From the IMG/VR virus record IMGVR_UViG_3300029893_000036, positions 1 to 38,491 of that record: a stretch of 38,491 nt of DNA; one strand, given 5' to 3'. The notes beneath the pieces were generated by a model. That model saw nothing but the letters and a program-made list of their open reading frames with translations. It made no database searches and was not told the origin of the DNA. This DNA comes from a virus. This document shows positions 6,029 through 12,704 of the stretch, piece after piece (the stretch's first letter is position 1; the number at the start of each line of letters is the position of its first letter). The position numbers were made by a program, and so were the translations under genes.

Positions 6029-6253
6029 ATGGCACAATCACCTGAAATGCAGGCCAAGATTCAACTCTGGCGCCAGAAAGCCCGCGAGGGCACGCTGACC
6101 CAAGAAGAAATGCGCGAGGCCATCGCCGCCCTGCGCCAAGATCGTGTCAGAGCCGCGAGCGCTAGCGCGACCTCCCGCGGAAAGAGAGTCACTACCCGAG
6201 CCAAGGCAAACATCAATTCCGATGACCTGCTCGGGGAACTGGATAACCTGTAA
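6029..6253 (+). CDS. Small helical early protein with shared acidic C-tail, 74 aa
   Basis: GAAGGA precedes the ATG by about 9 nt. Residues 1-45 are helical and charged (KIQLWRQKAREGTLTQEEMR); 45-60 are basic and Ser/Thr/Ala-rich; the end reads NINSDDLLGELDNL. That tail resembles the ends of the 1683 and 37384 products (DTDAMLGELEG, DTDAMLDELE), although the rest is unrelated. Probable role: adaptor or binding protein with a C-terminal docking peptide. Family not recognised. Confidence 0.75.
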   Translation: MAQSPEMQAKIQLWRQKAREGTLTQEEMREAIAALRQDRVRAASASATSRGKRVTTRAKANINSDDLLGELDNL

Positions 6254-6277
6254 CTCAACCACGAAAGGCTCACGAAA

Positions 6278-6550
6278 ATGAAAGTTACGAAACTGGAAAT
6301 CAAACGGCAGGAATCCTACGAAGCCGACGCCGGGCAGCTCAAAGGCATCGTCACCCTCACCGGAACGGCTGGGCAGCAATTCCTCGTTCTGTCCCCCGGC
6401 TCTATCAGCCGGATCTTCGAGGTCATCAAGGAAGACGCCGTGGCACAAGCCAAGACGCAGGCTAAGGCCGCTGACCGCGCACTGCAGGACGCCGCTGACG
6501 AGCCGCTGCTCATTACCGCCTCCGAAGTGAAGGAGCTGCCAAATGTCTAA
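6278..6550 (+). CDS. Small protein of unknown function, 90 aa
   Basis: AAAGG upstream of ATG. The first 50 residues look beta-rich (MKVTKLEIKRQESYEADAGQ, then LKGIVTLTGTAGQQFLVLSP), and residues 50-75 form a long Ala-rich helix (IFEVIKEDAVAQAKTQAKAA). It overlaps the nuclease gene by 8 bp, so the two are probably translated together. No recognised domain. Confidence 0.75.
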   Translation: MKVTKLEIKRQESYEADAGQLKGIVTLTGTAGQQFLVLSPGSISRIFEVIKEDAVAQAKTQAKAADRALQDAADEPLLITASEVKELPNV

Positions 6551-7496
6551 GCCCATATTCCCTCACGCCATCGACTCTACGATGTTGGCCACCTTCCGTT
6601 CTTGCCCTCAAAAGTTCTTCCGCCAGTATGTTCAGCACTGGAAGCCAAAGGCCGAGAGCGTCCATCTGGTGGCCGGCGGAGCCTTCGCCTCCGGGATTGA
6701 AAAGGCTCGCCGCGCGTTTTATGAGCGAGGCGTGTCCGCTCAAGACTCCGAAGCCATCGGCCTCCAGGCCCTGATCGAGCACTACGGAGACTTCGAGTGT
6801 CCTCCTGATTCCGCAAAGTCCCTCGAACGCACCTGCGGCGCGCTGGAGTTCTATTTCCAGAACTACCCGCTGGGCGGGGATGGCATGGAGCCAGTGCTGA
6901 TGACAAGCGGCAAGCGGGGGATTGAGTTCTCCTTCGCAGAGCCTCTGCCTTTCGCCCATCCAGTTTCCGGCGACCCTATCCTCTACACAGGCCGGGCTGA
7001 CGCGATCATGAACTTCGCTAACGGGGTCTACGTCGTCGATGAAAAGACCGTTTCGAGCCTCGGGGCGTCTTGGTCCCGGCAGTGGGAAATGCGGGCGCAG
7101 TTCACGGGGTATTGCTGGGCTTGCCGGCAAGCCGGGCTTGAGCCTACAGGCACAATCATCCGTGGCGTGTCCATCCTGAAAGCCAAGTATGATACCCAAC
7201 AAGCCATCACCTACCGCGCTCCGTGGGAGATTGATCGCTGGCTTCAGCAAACCCTCCGCGACCTCGAACGCATGGTTAAAATGTGGCGGGATGACTGGTA
7301 CGACTATGCCCTCGACCACGCTTGCGCGGAGTATGGCGGGTGCTCCATGCTCCAGGTCTGCAAATCCCCCGACCCGGAGTCCTGGCTGGAAACTTATTTT
7401 GAACAGCGTGTCTGGGACCCGCTGGCGCGGGAGGAAATGACGCTGGAGCAGTGGGAAGCGAGCTGGAATAACACCCCGACTATTACCCCGGCGTAA
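6543..7496 (+). CDS. Cas4/RecB-like PD-(D/E)XK nuclease with Fe-S cysteines, 317 aa
   Basis: Predicted DNA exonuclease of the PDDEXK superfamily, as in phage recombination and end processing. Visible motifs: GRAD (150-153), DEK (166-168) within VVDEKTV, and Q186/Y190 in QFTGY, which together form the metal site. C21 near the N-terminus plus C261, C267 and C273 near the C-terminus match the split four-Cys iron-sulphur cluster of Cas4/AddB-type enzymes. No CRISPR array is present, so this is the stand-alone phage type. It acts plausibly with the ATPase at 8935 and the binding protein at 9923. The last residues, TPTITPA, are encoded by a 40-bp palindromic element that also supplies the stop. Confidence 0.88.
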   Translation: MSKPIFPHAIDSTMLATFRSCPQKFFRQYVQHWKPKAESVHLVAGGAFASGIEKARRAFYERGVSAQDSEAIGLQALIEHYGDFECPPDSAKSLERTCGALEFYFQNYPLGGDGMEPVLMTSGKRGIEFSFAEPLPFAHPVSGDPILYTGRADAIMNFANGVYVVDEKTVSSLGASWSRQWEMRAQFTGYCWACRQAGLEPTGTIIRGVSILKAKYDTQQAITYRAPWEIDRWLQQTLRDLERMVKMWRDDWYDYALDHACAEYGGCSMLQVCKSPDPESWLETYFEQRVWDPLAREEMTLEQWEASWNNTPTITPA

Positions 7497-7509
7497 TCCC
7501 CATGAGTTA
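7470..7509. repeat. 40-bp palindromic element, copy 3
   Basis: Left arm AACACCCCGACTATTAC, loop CCCGGC (7487-7492), right arm GTAATCCCCATGAGTTA. The TAA inside GTAAT (7494-7496) is the stop codon of the Cas4-like gene. Confidence 0.75.
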
Positions 7510-7533
7510 CCGTCAGTAAGGAGGTTTTATGCA

Positions 7534-7896
7534 ATGTATAAACAGCTATTCTTCATCGAAGGCAGGCTCCTGGCCGAGGCTCCGCGCGGACTCATCATGC
7601 GCCATGCGACCTTCATGGAACCGACAAGTGACCTCTACTTCTGCGGCCTTTGCGGTGACGTGTATGCCCGGTTCCCTTGCCTTCGGCCTGACGGTTCCTC
7701 CACTCCCTGGCAGTCCTACCGCGGCATATGCCGGAAGTGCGGGGTAACGCATCAGCGGTGGCTGTCGGAGTGGCCGGGGTCCGTCTGGCGGTCCTGGGAC
7801 AAAGAATTCCTCGCAGCACTCCCTATGCCTGTGCTGCAGTGGGAAACCGAACGGCACATTGAATCTTGGGAAAGGATACCAAATGGCTACCAGTAG
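7534..7896 (+). CDS. Zinc-ribbon protein of unknown function, 120 aa
   Basis: A strong AAGGAGG (7518-7524) precedes two nearby ATGs; the one at 7534 opens the long frame. CGLCG (about 37-41) and CRKCG (about 66-70) form a four-Cys zinc ribbon; the rest is Trp- and Pro-rich (WLSEWPGSVWRSWDKEF). It could be a small nucleic-acid-binding or transcription-modifying protein. It lies between the nuclease and MazG genes and overlaps the latter by 14 bp. Confidence 0.75.
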   Translation: MYKQLFFIEGRLLAEAPRGLIMRHATFMEPTSDLYFCGLCGDVYARFPCLRPDGSSTPWQSYRGICRKCGVTHQRWLSEWPGSVWRSWDKEFLAALPMPVLQWETERHIESWERIPNGYQ

Positions 7897-8299
7897 CAAA
7901 TCGAAGCAAGCAAACGCAGCGGTGGAGGCCCACTCTGCCCTAGCCAATCGCATGGCGGACGCACAGCGAGTCCTCGGACCGACGCTCACTGCAGTGCTCG
8001 AAACCCAGGCCACGCTGATCAGTCAGTTCATGGCCGCGCAGGGTTTCTGGAAATCGGACAACACGCGGTGGAAGATCGCCCTGATGCACTCCGAACTTTC
8101 CGAGGCCCTGGAAGCCGACCGCAAGTCCCTCAACGCGGAGCATATCCCCGGCTTTACCGGTGTGGAGGAAGAACTCGCTGATGTTATCATCCGCGTCCTT
8201 GACTTCGCCGGCCACCACCAGCTCCGCCTCGGCGAAGCCCTCAGCGCGAAGATCGCTTACAACCTGACCCGTCCATTCAAGCACAGCAAGGCCTATTAA
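7883..8299 (+). CDS. MazG-like nucleotide pyrophosphohydrolase, 138 aa
   Basis: Predicted to hydrolyse (d)NTPs, or possibly ppGpp-like nucleotides, to monophosphates and pyrophosphate. The metal-binding signature is visible as HSELSEALEADRK, with ExxE spacing, and later EEELADVIIRVLD, with the ExxD pair; the end KIAYNLTRPFKH is also typical. The start at 7883 (MATSSKSK) has AAAGGA 6 nt upstream; the longer frame lacks one. Phage MazG enzymes are thought to adjust nucleotide pools or host stress signalling. Confident family call, substrate unknown. Confidence 0.88.
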   Translation: MATSSKSKQANAAVEAHSALANRMADAQRVLGPTLTAVLETQATLISQFMAAQGFWKSDNTRWKIALMHSELSEALEADRKSLNAEHIPGFTGVEEELADVIIRVLDFAGHHQLRLGEALSAKIAYNLTRPFKHSKAY

Positions 8300-8319
8300 C
8301 CTTCCCCGGAGACCCTGCC

Positions 8320-8454
8320 ATGGACATTCTGTTAAGTATTATCCTCATAGCTATTGCACTCTGGGTGGTAAGCTGGTTAGCTATCGGTATGGGCATGGCA
8401 TGGGTCAAGCTCGCTGATAAATTTCACAACATCACTAAAGGAAAGTGGCAATGA
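8320..8454 (+). CDS. Small membrane protein, 44 aa
   Basis: GGAG at 8308-8311, 8 nt before ATG. MDILLSIILIAIALWVVSWL is a strong transmembrane segment continuing to about residue 28, followed by a short basic tail ending KGKWQ. It is AT-richer than the genes before it. The frame ends in TGA overlapping an ATG (8451), which begins a frame of only eight codons (MKVISIGN), possibly the remnant start of a gene displaced by the HNH insertion that follows. Confidence 0.6.
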   Translation: MDILLSIILIAIALWVVSWLAIGMGMAWVKLADKFHNITKGKWQ

Positions 8455-8473
8455 AAGTAATTTCCATCGGGAA

Positions 8474-8502
8474 TTGACAAGGTCTACAGTCAGTTGTAGT
8501 AT
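8474..8502 (+). promoter_or_regulatory. Promoter before the first HNH gene
   Basis: TTGACA (8474-8479), exactly 17 bp, TAGTAT (8497-8502), close to the sigma-70 consensus. It would drive the HNH gene and the ATPase gene after it. Confidence 0.6.
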
Positions 8503-8531
8503 TACATCAACATTTTCCGATGGAGATACTT

Positions 8532-8966
8532 ATGCAAGACAAGGAAAGATTTTTAGCTAAGATTCGAAAAGAAACCTCTGGCTGTTGGGTATGGCAAGCT
8601 GCTTATGATGCTGCCGGTTATGGGCGGTTTTGGCTTGGTAGGAGAATGCAACCGACTTCACAAGCGGCTTACAGGTTGTTTGTAGGAGAAATTCCTCAAG
8701 GACTTTGTGTGTTACATACTTGTAATAACAAAGGTTGTTGCAACCCTGCCCACCTTCGACTAGGCACCCATGCAGAAAACATGGCAGATTTGGCGGTTGC
8801 TGGTAACAACAGTTTACGGAAACTTTCGGCTGCAAGAGCTTTAGAACTGCGAAAGCAGGGTAAAACTTTAGCAGCTATTGGGGCAGAGGTAGGCGCCTCT
8901 GCGCAGGCAGTTCATCAACTTTTGGAGCGTACTTATGGAAAAGGTTCAGCAAAACGAAGCGGCTAA
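8532..8966 (+). CDS. HNH homing-type endonuclease, 144 aa
   Basis: Free-standing HNH_3-type nuclease. The core is visible: GCWVWQAAYDAAGYGRF, then LCVLHTCNNKGCCNPAHLRLGTHAENM, containing the HxxxxxxCxNPxHL signature, and a C-terminal helix-turn-helix-like region (about 105-135, AIGAEVGASAQAVHQLLE) that would recognise DNA. Start 8532 is preferred over 8520 because GGAG (8522-8525) is 6 nt upstream. The gene is AT-richer than its neighbours, has its own promoter and overlaps the ATPase start by 32 bp, all signs of a mobile gene inserted beside a conserved replication gene. Confidence 0.88.
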   Translation: MQDKERFLAKIRKETSGCWVWQAAYDAAGYGRFWLGRRMQPTSQAAYRLFVGEIPQGLCVLHTCNNKGCCNPAHLRLGTHAENMADLAVAGNNSLRKLSAARALELRKQGKTLAAIGAEVGASAQAVHQLLERTYGKGSAKRSG

Positions 8967-9789
8967 ATCGGTGCTTCCTGGATTTAATGTGTTACTTATG
9001 GGGCCGGCAGGCACCGGCAAAACCCACTCCATCGGCACCCTTGTCGACCAAGGCTTTGAAGTCTTCTACCTCGCCCTCGAGTCGGGCTTGGAAGCCCTCC
9101 TCGGCTACTACACTGACCGCGGCCTGCCCATCCCCGACAACCTTCACTGGCACATGCTCAAGGCTCCGCAGGCTTCCTTCATGGAACTCCTGGGCAACGC
9201 GCAAAAGATCAACACGCTGTCCCTAGACTCCCTTGCCAAGATGACCGACCCGAACCGTTCCAAGCACAACCGCTTCATCGAACTGCTCAAAGCCCTCAAC
9301 GACTTCCCCTGCGACCGTTCGGGCAAAACTTTTGGCCCGGTGAATACCTGGACGCCTTCGCGAGTCCTCGTCGTTGACGGCATGACAGGCCTCGGTCAGT
9401 GTGCCATGTCCCTGGTTGTCGGCGGGAAGGCAGTCAAGTCGCAAAGCGACTGGGGTATTGCCCAAGACCAAGTCGAAAAGCTCCTTCGTATGCTTTGCGA
9501 TAGCTGCCCCTGCCACTTCGTCCTCTTGTCCCACGTTGAGCGCGAGATGGATCAAATCCTTGGCGGGGTGAAGCTAACAGTCTCGACCCTTGGCCGTGCC
9601 CTTGCCCCCAAAATCCCGTCGATGTTCTCTGACGTGATCCTCGCCGTCCGCCAAGGCGACAAATGGACTTGGGACACTGCCAACGTGCAAGCCGACCTCA
9701 AAACCCGCAACCTCCCGATCCGCGCCGACAACCCGCCGACCTTCGCAGGGATCGTCGCCAAATGGAAGGCGCGTGGGGGTGTGAGCTAA
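8935..9789 (+). CDS. Sak4-like RecA-fold ATPase, 284 aa
   Basis: Predicted phage recombination ATPase. Walker A GPAGTGKT at 23-30, Walker B-like RVLVVDGMTGLG, and LLSHVERE, a sensor-type strand followed by polar residues, match the AAA_24/Sak4 group, which anneals or exchanges single strands with an SSB partner. The gene at 9923 has properties of that partner. GGAG lies 9 nt before ATG 8935, inside the HNH gene. Base composition changes near 9000: the first 20 codons resemble the HNH gene and the rest the surrounding C-ending codon usage. Confidence 0.85.
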   Translation: MEKVQQNEAAKSVLPGFNVLLMGPAGTGKTHSIGTLVDQGFEVFYLALESGLEALLGYYTDRGLPIPDNLHWHMLKAPQASFMELLGNAQKINTLSLDSLAKMTDPNRSKHNRFIELLKALNDFPCDRSGKTFGPVNTWTPSRVLVVDGMTGLGQCAMSLVVGGKAVKSQSDWGIAQDQVEKLLRMLCDSCPCHFVLLSHVEREMDQILGGVKLTVSTLGRALAPKIPSMFSDVILAVRQGDKWTWDTANVQADLKTRNLPIRADNPPTFAGIVAKWKARGGVS

Positions 9790-9806
9790 GACTTCACCGA
9801 AGGTCA

Positions 9807-9835
9807 TTGACATGCTGTAGCATCCCTCATACCAT
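9807..9835 (+). promoter_or_regulatory. Promoter for the ssDNA-binding candidate
   Basis: TTGACA (9807-9812), 17 bp, TACCAT (9830-9835). It leaves a leader of about 80 nt before ATG 9923. Confidence 0.55.
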
Positions 9836-9859
9836 TGAATTTCCCCCGCATGACGGTTG

Positions 9860-9903
9860 GCGACTGACTGTAAAGCGGGTTTCGTTCCAGTCGCATTTTC
9901 TCT
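9860..9903 (+). promoter_or_regulatory. Leader hairpin, possible attenuator
   Basis: GCGACTG (9860-9866) pairs perfectly with CAGTCGC (9888-9894), followed by ATTTTCTCT. It lies between the 9807 promoter and the TAAGGAG ribosome-binding site (9909-9915), so it could be an attenuator or simply a stable leader. Confidence 0.4.
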
Positions 9904-9922
9904 AACCTTAAGGAGCCTTACC

Positions 9923-10372
9923 ATGTTCGATCCCGAACAATTCCTCGACATGCAAGTTACTGAGTCCAATGACACCAAGACCATCCCCGTGCCGGTAGGC
10001 GAATACACCGCAGTTGCTGAAGAAGTCAAGTGCCGTCAGTGGCAGTCCAAGCAAGACCCGTCCAAGTCCGGCCTCACGCTCGACATTACCTGGAGCATCG
10101 ACGACAGCACAGTCAAGGAACTCCTCGGCCGCGACAAGGTCACCGTGCGTCAGGGCATCATGCTCGACCTCACCGATTCCGGTGGTCTGGACATGGGCAG
10201 GGGTCGCAACATCGGCCTGGGCCGTCTGCGCGAAGCCCTCAATCTCAATACCCCCGGCCAACCGTTCAGCTTCTCGATGGTCGCTGGCCGCATTGCGAAG
10301 GTTAGCGTCAGCCACCGCATCGACGGTGAGAACATCTACGCCGAAGTCAAGGGCGTGGCGAAGCTCGGTTAA
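9923..10372 (+). CDS. Probable single-stranded-DNA-binding (DUF669-like) protein, 149 aa
   Basis: Begins MFDPEQFLDMQVTESNDTKT with a strong TAAGGAG 7 nt upstream. The middle is beta-strand-rich (YTAVAEEVKCRQWQSKQ, SGLTLDITWSIDD) and includes a glycine-rich LDLTDSGGLDMGRGRNIGLG turn; the end is FSMVAGRIAKVSV. It follows the Sak4-like ATPase, where phages often carry an SSB or DUF669 protein, and has its own promoter as expected for an abundant binding protein. It lacks the acidic SSB C-tail. Function is inferred mainly from context. Confidence 0.6.
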   Translation: MFDPEQFLDMQVTESNDTKTIPVPVGEYTAVAEEVKCRQWQSKQDPSKSGLTLDITWSIDDSTVKELLGRDKVTVRQGIMLDLTDSGGLDMGRGRNIGLGRLREALNLNTPGQPFSFSMVAGRIAKVSVSHRIDGENIYAEVKGVAKLG

Positions 10373-10387
10373 TCGGAGGATACCACA

Positions 10388-10657
10388 ATGTCTGCTATTA
10401 CCCCCTCCGTAGGTCGCAAAGTCTGGTATTTCGGCAACAACGAACAGGCTGAACCTTGCGATGCCACCGTCATCAAAGTGCATGGCGAGCCGTCCCCGCA
10501 GTCTCCGGTCAATTTGTTCGTGATCGGGCCTGAAGGCGATACGTTTGTGAAAACTGAAGTAGTCGTCGGCAATGAGACTACCGAAGGTGCGCACTACCGC
10601 TGGATGCCTTATCAGCAGCAACAAGCGGCAAAGGTGGCTGAACCGAGGAAGCTGTAA
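10388..10657 (+). CDS. Conserved small phage protein, 89 aa
   Basis: The frame (MSAITPSVGRKVWYFGNNEQ) has an SH3-like beta pattern: GRKVWY near the start, a D/ATVIKVHGE strand, VNLFVIGPEGDTF, then HYRWMPYQQQQA near the end. This arrangement (GxxVWY ... VNLxVxxxxG ... WMPYQ) recurs in many phage proteins of unknown function, often downstream of replication genes. GGAG is present upstream, and the gene follows the preceding one after 15 nt. The structured region at 10670-10864 comes directly after it. Confidence 0.75.
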   Translation: MSAITPSVGRKVWYFGNNEQAEPCDATVIKVHGEPSPQSPVNLFVIGPEGDTFVKTEVVVGNETTEGAHYRWMPYQQQQAAKVAEPRKL

Positions 10658-10669
10658 AGCTTGAAGCGT

Positions 10670-10864
10670 GGCCCCGGCTATACGGGGCCCCTTAAGCAAG
10701 GGGATTCGCAAAAGCTGGTCGAGGGCAAAGCTCAGAGCCAGCACCATACAGACGGCACCGATTACGTGAGTCCCCTTCCTTAAGCCCTCGACAGGATGAG
10801 CCCCGGCGGCAGGCCAATTCGCAGTTGCCACTTGCTGTCGTGCCTGTTCGGGGGCTTTTCTTTT
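10670..10864 (+). ncRNA. Candidate structured RNA with pseudoknot-type pairing
   Basis: A hairpin GGCCCCG-GCTATA-CGGGGCC (10670-10689) is followed by segment A CTTAAGCAAGGGGA (10691-10704), which pairs with A' TCCCCTTCCTTAAG (10771-10784) at 13 of 14 positions. Segment B TCGAGGGC (10719-10726) lies inside that loop and is perfectly complementary to B' GCCCTCGA (10784-10791), just outside it. The order A-B-A'-B' is a pseudoknot, or else two alternative helices. A terminator follows (10799-10864). No convincing protein gene occupies the region. RNA function is inferred from these complementarities only. Confidence 0.5.
10799..10864 (+). terminator. Rho-independent terminator of the early arm segment
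   Basis: AGCCCC (10799-10804) pairs with GGGGCT (10851-10856) and inner CAGGC (10810-10814) with GCCTG (10842-10846); TTTTCTTTT follows. It ends transcription before the third HNH gene. Confidence 0.6.
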
Positions 10865-10894
10865 GACCTATACTTTCATGAAAGGCACTTGCCC

Positions 10895-11191
10895 ATGAAC
10901 CCGCGCCGTTATCGAACTCTTTACGAGTCGCGTTACATTACACCAGACTTAGACTTTTTTGTCTGCGCGTATTGTGGTGGCAAGCCTTCCTGTTTCGATC
11001 ACGTTCCCCCACTAGCCACTGTAGCAGCCTTCCCTCAAAAGAAGTTTAAGCATTACTGGCTCGTCCCAAGTTGCGGCTCTTGCAACCAAATTCTCGGCGG
11101 GCACTCCCTTCTCGTAACTCTTGCACAGCGTAAGGCTTACATGAAGCGGTATATTTCACGCCGGGAAAATGGCCGCGTTTTGGGGCGTTAA
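10895..11191 (+). CDS. Small HNH-type endonuclease, 98 aa
   Basis: The start at 10895 (MNPRRYRTLYESRYITP) has AAAGG 9 nt upstream. Zinc/HNH signature: CAYCGG (about 23-28), then CFDHVPPLA (His-containing catalytic segment), and SCGSCNQILGG (second Cys pair with Asn). The arrangement C-x2-C ... DHV ... C-x2-C-N fits a McrA-like HNH nuclease rather than the HNH_3 type of the two others here. It is small for a homing enzyme and may nick or cut DNA in replication, packaging or host degradation. It lies between the RNA-like region and the methyltransferase gene. Confidence 0.7.
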   Translation: MNPRRYRTLYESRYITPDLDFFVCAYCGGKPSCFDHVPPLATVAAFPQKKFKHYWLVPSCGSCNQILGGHSLLVTLAQRKAYMKRYISRRENGRVLGR

Positions 11192-11317
11192 AATGCCAAA
11201 CCCTATCCACGGAAAGCAAACCGCATGGCGGGCCGTTTCTGGCCCACGGCGGGGCATTCTCGCGCCCGTTTTCCGTCCCATTTCCGCCAACCACCGAAAC
11301 TCATAGGAGAAGCCCTC
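11192..11317 (+). other. Spacer resembling the terminal repeat, with a doubtful 37-codon frame
   Basis: The segment at about 11222-11256 (CATGGCGGGCC, CCCACGGCGGG) resembles the short units of the terminal repeats. A frame from ATG 11193 to TAG 11304-11306 (MPNPIHGKQTAWRAVSGPRR...) has no ribosome-binding site and may be chance. AGGAG at 11305-11309 serves the next gene. Confidence 0.35.
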
Positions 11318-12703
11318 ATGCACACCATCCCCTTAGCCGAAATCATCATCAAGCCCGAGCGTCAGCGGCAGGAATTCGATCCCGAAGCCCTGCAAGAGCT
11401 GAAAAACTCCATCGAGGATGGGCAGCTTCTCCACCCCCCGGTGCTCCGCAAGGAAGGCTCTGCCTGGGTGCTGGTCGCCGGCGAGCGTCGGCTGAAAGCC
11501 ATCAGCGAAATCTTCGAACTCGGAGGTTCGTTCAAGCACAACGGCGAGGTCTTTGCCGACGGCCTTGTCCCCTTCACAAACATCGGGGAACTGACCCTGC
11601 TTGAGGCCGAGGAAGCCGAACTCGACGAAAACCTCAAGCGTCGGGATTTGACTTGGCAAGAACACGCGGCAGCGGTTGCCCGGCTCCACGCCCTTCGCTC
11701 GATGCAAAAAGAAGGCAAGCGGGCCGAAGCTCTCGAAGCCATTGGGGAGGCCTCCAGTCCAGCCACCCCTGCCCACACCATCGCCGACACCGCCGAGGAA
11801 CTCACTGGCCGTCGGGACGGCTCTTACCAGGACTCCGTCCGCAAGGAAATCATCGTTGCGAAGCACCTCGACAACCCCGCCATCGCCAAAGCCAAGTCCG
11901 CTGACGAAGCCTTCAAAATCCTCAAGCGCGAGGAAGAGCGCAACCGCAACATCGAGTTGGCAAAAGTCGTCGGGGCTTCCTTCAACGCCGACAAGCACAC
12001 GCTGCTCAACATCAACTGCCTCGAGTATATGGCAGATCCAGCGAACGCCAGCAAGTTCGATGTGATCCTGACCGACCCGCCGTATGGCATGGGAGCACAA
12101 GACTTTGACGACGGCGGCGGTAAGTTCGATGGCATCGAGCACCACTACGATGACTCCTACGAGTCCTGGCAAAAGCTTATGCAGGCATGGTGTCCGCTGA
12201 CTTTCACCATTGCCAAGGCACAAGCCCACGCTTACGTTTTCTGCGACATTGACCGCTTCCACGAACTCAAGCGCTATATGGAAGCTGCGGGCTGGTATGT
12301 CTTCCGCACCCCGCTGATCAACCACAAGGTTAACTCCGGCCGCGTTCCTCTCCCTGACCAAGGTCCGCGCCGTCAGTATGAAATCCTGCTCTACGCGATC
12401 AAGGGTAAAAAACCCGTCACCCACATCTACCCTGATGTGATCTCCACCACTGGCGACGAAAACATGTCCCACGGCGCGCAGAAGCCTGTTGCCCTGTACC
12501 AGAACCTCTTGCAGCGCAGTGTCCGCCCCGGCGACAAGGTCATTGACTGCTTCGCAGGCACCGGTCCTATCTTCCCCGCCGCGCATACCTACCAGTGTGA
12601 GGCCACTGGCCTGGAAATGAACCCGGAATACTATGCCTTCTCCATGCGTCGCTTGACGGAGATCAAGCAAAACGATCAACTCGGCCTTGACCTGGGAGCG
12701 TGA
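11318..12703 (+). CDS. ParB-domain/DNA methyltransferase fusion, 461 aa
   Basis: Residues 1-110 form a ParB/Srx-like N-terminal domain (PERQRQEFDPEALQELKNSI ... VLVAGERRLKAI, with the GERR box at 55-58). Residues 110-215 are helical and contain KRRDLTWQEHA. From about 225 to the end is an S-adenosylmethionine-dependent DNA methyltransferase: TDPPYGMG with DPPY at 253-256, and FAGTG at 412-416. The DPPY-before-FxGxG order points to a beta-class N6-adenine or N4-cytosine enzyme. Start 11318 has AGGAG 8 nt upstream. ParB-MTase fusions occur in other phages; they could protect phage DNA from restriction or mark origins. Target site unknown. Confidence 0.88.
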   Translation: MHTIPLAEIIIKPERQRQEFDPEALQELKNSIEDGQLLHPPVLRKEGSAWVLVAGERRLKAISEIFELGGSFKHNGEVFADGLVPFTNIGELTLLEAEEAELDENLKRRDLTWQEHAAAVARLHALRSMQKEGKRAEALEAIGEASSPATPAHTIADTAEELTGRRDGSYQDSVRKEIIVAKHLDNPAIAKAKSADEAFKILKREEERNRNIELAKVVGASFNADKHTLLNINCLEYMADPANASKFDVILTDPPYGMGAQDFDDGGGKFDGIEHHYDDSYESWQKLMQAWCPLTFTIAKAQAHAYVFCDIDRFHELKRYMEAAGWYVFRTPLINHKVNSGRVPLPDQGPRRQYEILLYAIKGKKPVTHIYPDVISTTGDENMSHGAQKPVALYQNLLQRSVRPGDKVIDCFAGTGPIFPAAHTYQCEATGLEMNPEYYAFSMRRLTEIKQNDQLGLDLGA

Positions 12704-12704
12704 A

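Noticed and set aside
6543-7496. CRISPR-associated Cas4 with a phage CRISPR system
   Set aside because: No repeat-spacer array or other cas gene is present; Cas4-like nucleases are common as stand-alone phage recombination enzymes.
7529-7747. Alternative frame from ATG 7529
   Set aside because: The ATG at 7534 opens the frame with two CxxC zinc motifs and overlaps the MazG gene in normal operon fashion; the 7529 frame has no pattern.
10661-10783. 40-codon frame from a TTG through the structured region
   Set aside because: Rare start with poor spacing, and the strong interleaved complementarities explain the region better as RNA.
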